This document shows positions 5,204-7,683 of a DNA stretch of 7,683 nt, piece after piece; within the stretch, counting starts at the first letter, position 1, and each line of letters begins with the position of its first letter. Under the pieces are notes generated by a model. That model had not been told where the DNA came from. It did no database searches and saw only the letters and a program-made list of their open reading frames with translations. The position numbers and the translations under genes are program-made. Source of the DNA: Synergistaceae bacterium (GTDB taxonomy: Bacteria > Synergistota > Synergistia > Synergistales > Aminobacteriaceae); assembly GCA_017446645.1 (NCBI GenBank), contig JAFSQO010000289.1:1-7683 (forward strand). Reading direction: 5' to 3'.

Positions 5204-5905
5204 TCACCGCCATAGTAATATTATTGATAGATAGTTATTGATGTCCTCAAGGGCTTTATCGTCCTCGTAGATTCTCTCCAGCTCCGGAACACCTGCATGA
5301 TCAATGCGTATAATTTTCCTGAATGAACCTGACTGCCTGATTATGCTTTGAATGTCATGACAAGCACTTGGCTTATAAATTGCAGCTGAGTCCGCAAGCT
5401 CCAGCATTCTCTGAATCTTCAGTGAGTCAGCTGTTCCCGGAATGATTGCGAGAGCCTCGTCTGACATTGCCAGAAATCTCTTCGCGCATGATGCAGCCAA
5501 TGAGTGGGCCGATATTCCAGGTATGAATCTGCATTCAAGATTCACGTCAAGTTTTCGCAGTGAGTCAAGCAGGTATGCGCCTGTCGAGTAAAGCATGGAG
5601 TCGCCGATAACAGGGAAAAATATTTTGCCGGACTCTTCTATCTTGGTGAGAAGATTCTCTAGCTGCGTTAAAATTATTTCGTCACGCCTTAACGAGTCAT
5701 GAATCATGGGGAATAAAATTTTCACGATTCCAGACTCCTTTTCGGGTAAGTGGTGCAAGATAATTTTCTCCGCCAATCCCTGCGAATTTTCATGAGAACG
5801 CGGGACTATGATTAAGTCTGCTTCTCTAGCTGCATTGAGGGCTTCAAGAGTAATGAGTTCAGGGCTGCCCGGGCCGAGACCTGCTATTATTAGTAAATTT
5901 TTCAT
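5204..5905 (-). CDS. cbiL: Precorrin-2 (cobalt-factor II) C20-methyltransferase, CbiL/CobI type
   Basis: A 233-residue cytosolic tetrapyrrole methylase, normal length for the family. It would transfer a methyl group from S-adenosylmethionine to C20 of precorrin-2 or its cobalt form in cobalamin synthesis. The evidence is the N-terminal GLGPGSPELITLEAL (9-23), ILFPM (63-67), the SAM-site loop VIGDSMLYSTGAYLL (99-113), the CbiL-like stretch FIPGISAHSLAASCAKRFLAMSDEALAIIPGT (127-158), and the C-terminal strand YLSIILL. GDSMLYST followed by PGISAHSLAA and DEALAIIPGT favours CbiL over the other corrin methylases. Other methylases of the superfamily are the main alternative. The start is ATG at 5905, eight residues before the glycine-rich motif as usual. 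There is no ribosome site and the -10 box ends 9 bases upstream, so the message may be leaderless. No other cobalamin gene and no B12 riboswitch is in the window. Confidence 0.83.
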   Translation of the reverse strand: MKNLLIIAGLGPGSPELITLEALNAAREADLIIVPRSHENSQGLAEKIILHHLPEKESGIVKILFPMIHDSLRRDEIILTQLENLLTKIEESGKIFFPVIGDSMLYSTGAYLLDSLRKLDVNLECRFIPGISAHSLAASCAKRFLAMSDEALAIIPGTADSLKIQRMLELADSAAIYKPSACHDIQSIIRQSGSFRKIIRIDHAGVPELERIYEDDKALEDINNYLSIILLWR

Positions 5906-5913
5906 GATACAGC

Positions 5914-5919
5914 TATAAT
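5914..5919 (+). promoter_or_regulatory. Candidate -10 box of the rightward genes, overlapping the cbiL -10
   Basis: TATAAT on the plus strand, about 55 bases before the ATG at 5969. It would give a leader of roughly 40 bases that contains the ribosome site AGGGAGG (5952-5958). The -35 region (about 5890-5896, TTAGTA-like) is poor and lies within the cbiL coding start. The box shares almost all its bases with the opposite-strand -10 at 5915-5920. Confidence 0.4.
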
Positions 5920-5941
5920 ATCACAATTAGGATTCAAGCAA
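5915..5941 (-). promoter_or_regulatory. Candidate promoter of the leftward cbiL operon (extended -10)
   Basis: On the minus strand TGATATTAT (5915-5923) is an extended -10 element. A TTGCTT -35-like hexamer (5936-5941) lies 15 bases upstream. The -10 box ends 9 bases before the cbiL ATG, so transcription would begin about 2-3 bases before the start codon and the transcript would lack a ribosome site. Confidence 0.5.
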
Positions 5942-5968
5942 AGAACTAAAAAGGGAGGATAAGAAGCT

Positions 5969-6379
5969 ATGCTGTTGATACTTTCATTTGTAGGCGTTAC
6001 ATTTTTTCTTATCGGCCTTTATCAATGGGCACAAAGCGGAGCAAGTATCTGGAGAATATTTTCAATTAAGAGACATGAGCGTGAAGACGGCTTAACCCGT
6101 GAAGAACGCACAGAAGCAGAACGTGAGGTCAGGCAGCTCGAACAGTCAGCAGACAGGGCACTGGGGACAAGTTTCAGAATTCTGGCAGTCCTCGCTGTGT
6201 TGACATGGCTGGTACTTGGCTTAACTATGATCCTCGACATGTTCAATATTGACTGGACGGGCACACTTTCAGCAAGGGCACGTTCATACTGGGCGGCACC
6301 AGGAGTAATTTCGCAAAATAATAACTCTCAGGGACGCAATGACATGCTCAGGAACTTAGGCAGTAATCTTAGGAGATAA
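5969..6379 (+). CDS. Small two-helix membrane protein of unknown function
   Basis: A 136-residue protein I do not recognise. Residues 2-19 are a hydrophobic helix (possibly an uncleaved signal anchor). Residues 33-64 are highly charged, rich in Glu and Arg, and likely helical or coiled (REDGLTREERTEAEREVRQLEQ). Residues 70-90 are a second membrane helix. Residues 94-136 are a polar Asn/Arg-rich tail. A hairpin topology with the charged middle on one side of the membrane fits, with both ends on the other. The start is ATG at 5969 with a strong AGGGAGG site (5952-5958) 10 bases upstream. It is the first gene of the rightward group and precedes the HAD gene by 34 bases, so co-transcription is likely. 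There are no catalytic motifs; a structural or scaffolding role is possible but unproven. Confidence 0.75.
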   Translation: MLLILSFVGVTFFLIGLYQWAQSGASIWRIFSIKRHEREDGLTREERTEAEREVRQLEQSADRALGTSFRILAVLAVLTWLVLGLTMILDMFNIDWTGTLSARARSYWAAPGVISQNNNSQGRNDMLRNLGSNLRR

Positions 6380-6398
6380 TTAAGATAATAATTATGGT

Positions 6399-6416
6399 AA
6401 GGAGTGATTTAACCTG
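6399..6416 (+). promoter_or_regulatory. Ribosome site that points to a CTG start for the HAD gene
   Basis: AAGGAG (6399-6404) is followed after 9 bases by CTG (6414-6416), in frame with the HAD gene and after an in-frame TGA (6405-6407). The first ATG (6426) is 21 bases from the site, too far for normal initiation. ATT at 6417 is a less likely alternative. Confidence 0.6.
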
Positions 6417-7073
6417 ATTAAGTTAATGGTCTTTGATCACGACATGACAATAGTAGACTCAAGTTATGCAATCATGGCGGGCTTCAATTACGTTGCAAGA
6501 CACGAAGGACTGCCTGAAGTTTCGCATGACTTGACAATGAAGTATATAGCGACTCCGATTCCGACTTTCTGCGAGGGTCTGCTCGGTGAATACCGTCCTG
6601 AATGGGTGAAATTATACAGGTCGTGCAGTGAAAAGTACGAACGCGAATTAATAAAGCCTTTCGAGGACACAATCCCGACCCTGATAAAGCTTCGTGAAAT
6701 GGGAATTAAGCTAGCAGTGATTTCTAACCGCGAATACCCCCAGAAAGTTCTTGAGCGCACAGGACTCTATAAGTACTTTGACGTTGCTGTCGGAGCCTTA
6801 GAACCTTATGGCAAGCTGGAGTACAAGCCTAACCCTGCAATGATGAATGCCCTGCTGGCTCACCTGAATATCAGCCCCGAAGACACTGTCTATATCGGAG
6901 ACGCAGATATCGATGTGTTATTTGCCGAAGCTTCAGGAGTCCGTCCCATTGGAATAAGTAAGGGCAATTTCAGCCGTGAAGAGTTCCGTCTGTTGGGAGT
7001 ATGGAAGAGTATTGACTCACTCAGCGAGCTTATAGACATAGCGAATCAAGATAATCTCAATGCAGTTCACTAA
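6414..7073 (+). CDS. HAD-superfamily hydrolase, phosphoglycolate phosphatase-like
   Basis: A cytosolic phosphatase of the haloacid dehalogenase superfamily, 219 residues from the proposed CTG start or 215 from ATG 6426. Counting from that ATG: motif [12 protein letters not shown] (3-13) with nucleophile Asp4 and acid/base Asp6; a helical cap (about 15-80); motif [10 protein letters not shown] (98-105) with Ser100; motif III Lys134 in EYKPNPAMM; motif [11 protein letters not shown] (156-164) with Asp159 and Asp163. The cap size and the [14 protein letters not shown] region fit Gph-type phosphatases acting on 2-phosphoglycolate or similar small phosphates. The exact substrate is not readable. 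The CTG start adds MIKL, which completes the first beta strand before the nucleophile, as in most relatives. The canonical DxDGT motif reads DHDMT, an unusual but tolerable change. The 3' end overlaps the next gene by 14 bases. Confidence 0.85.
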   Translation: MIKLMVFDHDMTIVDSSYAIMAGFNYVARHEGLPEVSHDLTMKYIATPIPTFCEGLLGEYRPEWVKLYRSCSEKYERELIKPFEDTIPTLIKLREMGIKLAVISNREYPQKVLERTGLYKYFDVAVGALEPYGKLEYKPNPAMMNALLAHLNISPEDTVYIGDADIDVLFAEASGVRPIGISKGNFSREEFRLLGVWKSIDSLSELIDIANQDNLNAVH

Positions 7074-7683
7074 CGGATTAATGCACGAACTTGGCCCGCT
7101 TGCTGCTTACGGTGAATACACTGACGAAGTTCACACAAAAAGCTCTAAGAAGGTTTTCGTCCCCGTCAATCACTTAGGCAGCGAGTTAAGCCCCTACTTA
7201 TTACAGCACGCAAATAACCCCGTCGGCTGGTATGCATGGGGTTCAGAAGCATTCGAGACGGCACGCAGGGAGGATAAACCCGTGTTTCTCTCAATTGGTT
7301 ACTCGTCATGTCACTGGTGCCACATCATGGAGCGCGATTGCTTTAACGACATAGAAGTCGCCGGAATGATTAACGATACCTGTATACCCGTCAAAGTCGA
7401 CCGGGAAGAACGCCCGGACCTCGATGACTTATACATGGAAGTCTGCAGGATCCAAAACGGAAGTGCAGGGTGGCCGCTGAATATATTCATGACCCCAGAG
7501 GGTAAGCCTTTCTTCTGTACTACATGGCTGCCAAAGAGGACACGGGGCCAAATGCCGGGGATGACTGAGATATTGCCGAGAATCAAATGGCTCTGGCTAA
7601 TGCAGCGTGAGGATGTTGAACGCTCTGCAAATGACTTATATGATTTAGTGAAGGAAAAATTCAGTATATTATCCGGCAGCAAG
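7060..7683 (+). CDS. YyaL/DUF255-family protein with N-terminal thioredoxin-like domain (partial, C-terminus beyond right edge)
   Basis: The first 208 codons of a protein that continues past the right edge; relatives run to about 550-700 residues, with a thioredoxin-like domain followed by a glycosidase-like (alpha/alpha)6 barrel. Family marks: [20 protein letters not shown] (42-61), [25 protein letters not shown] (65-88) with the CxxC pair Cys84-Cys87, [16 protein letters not shown] (111-126), [19 protein letters not shown] (134-152). The family's molecular role is poorly defined; redox or protein-modifying functions are suggested. The start is uncertain. ATG 7060 overlaps the HAD gene by 14 bases, ATG 7081 lies just after its stop, and neither has a good ribosome site, so initiation may depend on coupling to HAD translation. 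About 35 residues before the conserved region are not typical of relatives and look variable. Confidence 0.85.
   Translation, partial: MQFTNGLMHELGPLAAYGEYTDEVHTKSSKKVFVPVNHLGSELSPYLLQHANNPVGWYAWGSEAFETARREDKPVFLSIGYSSCHWCHIMERDCFNDIEVAGMINDTCIPVKVDREERPDLDDLYMEVCRIQNGSAGWPLNIFMTPEGKPFFCTTWLPKRTRGQMPGMTEILPRIKWLWLMQREDVERSANDLYDLVKEKFSILSGSK

Noticed and set aside
5906..5968. Cobalamin riboswitch upstream of the cbiL operon
   Set aside because: The divergent gap is only 63 bases, the -10 box sits 9 bases from the cbiL ATG, and no B12-box-like sequence is present, so there is no room for a ~200-base riboswitch.
7311..7682. 123-codon minus-strand open frame at the right edge
   Set aside because: It is antisense to the YyaL-like coding region, whose CHWCH and DREERPDLD motifs are unmistakable.

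Overview
The window looks like bacterial chromosome with moderate GC, densely packed and with short intergenic gaps. The gene set fits an anaerobic, cobalamin-making, often host-associated bacterium: a duplicated Rpn (PD-(D/E)XK) nuclease, a corrin-ring methyltransferase, a Gate-type membrane protein, a GGDEF protein and a YyaL/DUF255 thioredoxin-like protein. A member of the Synergistota is my best guess, from general resemblance only; nothing here proves the phylum.

Layout. Positions 1-1361 hold two head-to-tail, minus-strand copies of an Rpn-type nuclease/putative transposase gene. The downstream copy runs off the left edge. The copies are about 96% identical over the shared 395 coding bases, and each has its own TATAAT-like box and GGAGG ribosome site. 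Positions 1385-5905 are a co-oriented minus-strand block. In transcription order it reads: cbiL-like precorrin-2 methyltransferase (5905-5204), Gate-domain membrane protein (5197-4301), GGDEF protein (4274-3387), PIN/NYN-like nuclease (3360-2779) and CPA2-type cation:proton antiporter (2712-1432). The block closes with a clear intrinsic terminator at 1385-1425. Gaps of 6, 26, 26 and 66 bases suggest an operon for at least the first four genes. The antiporter also has a candidate extended -10 promoter of its own. Positions 5906-5968 are a divergent promoter region. Rightward from it run a small two-helix membrane protein, a HAD phosphatase and the N-terminal third or so of a YyaL/DUF255 protein, cut by the right edge.

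How they may fit together. CbiL carries out one methylation of corrin-ring synthesis. The Gate protein translated 6 bases later has a His-rich cytoplasmic-looking loop and may move a metal or a precursor. This is a hypothesis from linkage plus a motif. The GGDEF and PIN-like proteins have no obvious tie to cobalamin. The rightward genes look like housekeeping functions (metabolite repair phosphatase, thioredoxin-like protein).

The most notable signals are: a possible nested small protein inside the Rpn gene (internal ATG with an AAAGGA site, analogous to intragenic Rpn antitoxins); overlapping divergent -10 boxes with a probably leaderless cbiL; a terminator-like hairpin holding the GGDEF stop codon in its loop; and a probable CTG start for the HAD gene. 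I found no tRNA, rRNA, CRISPR array, riboswitch or insertion-sequence ends.
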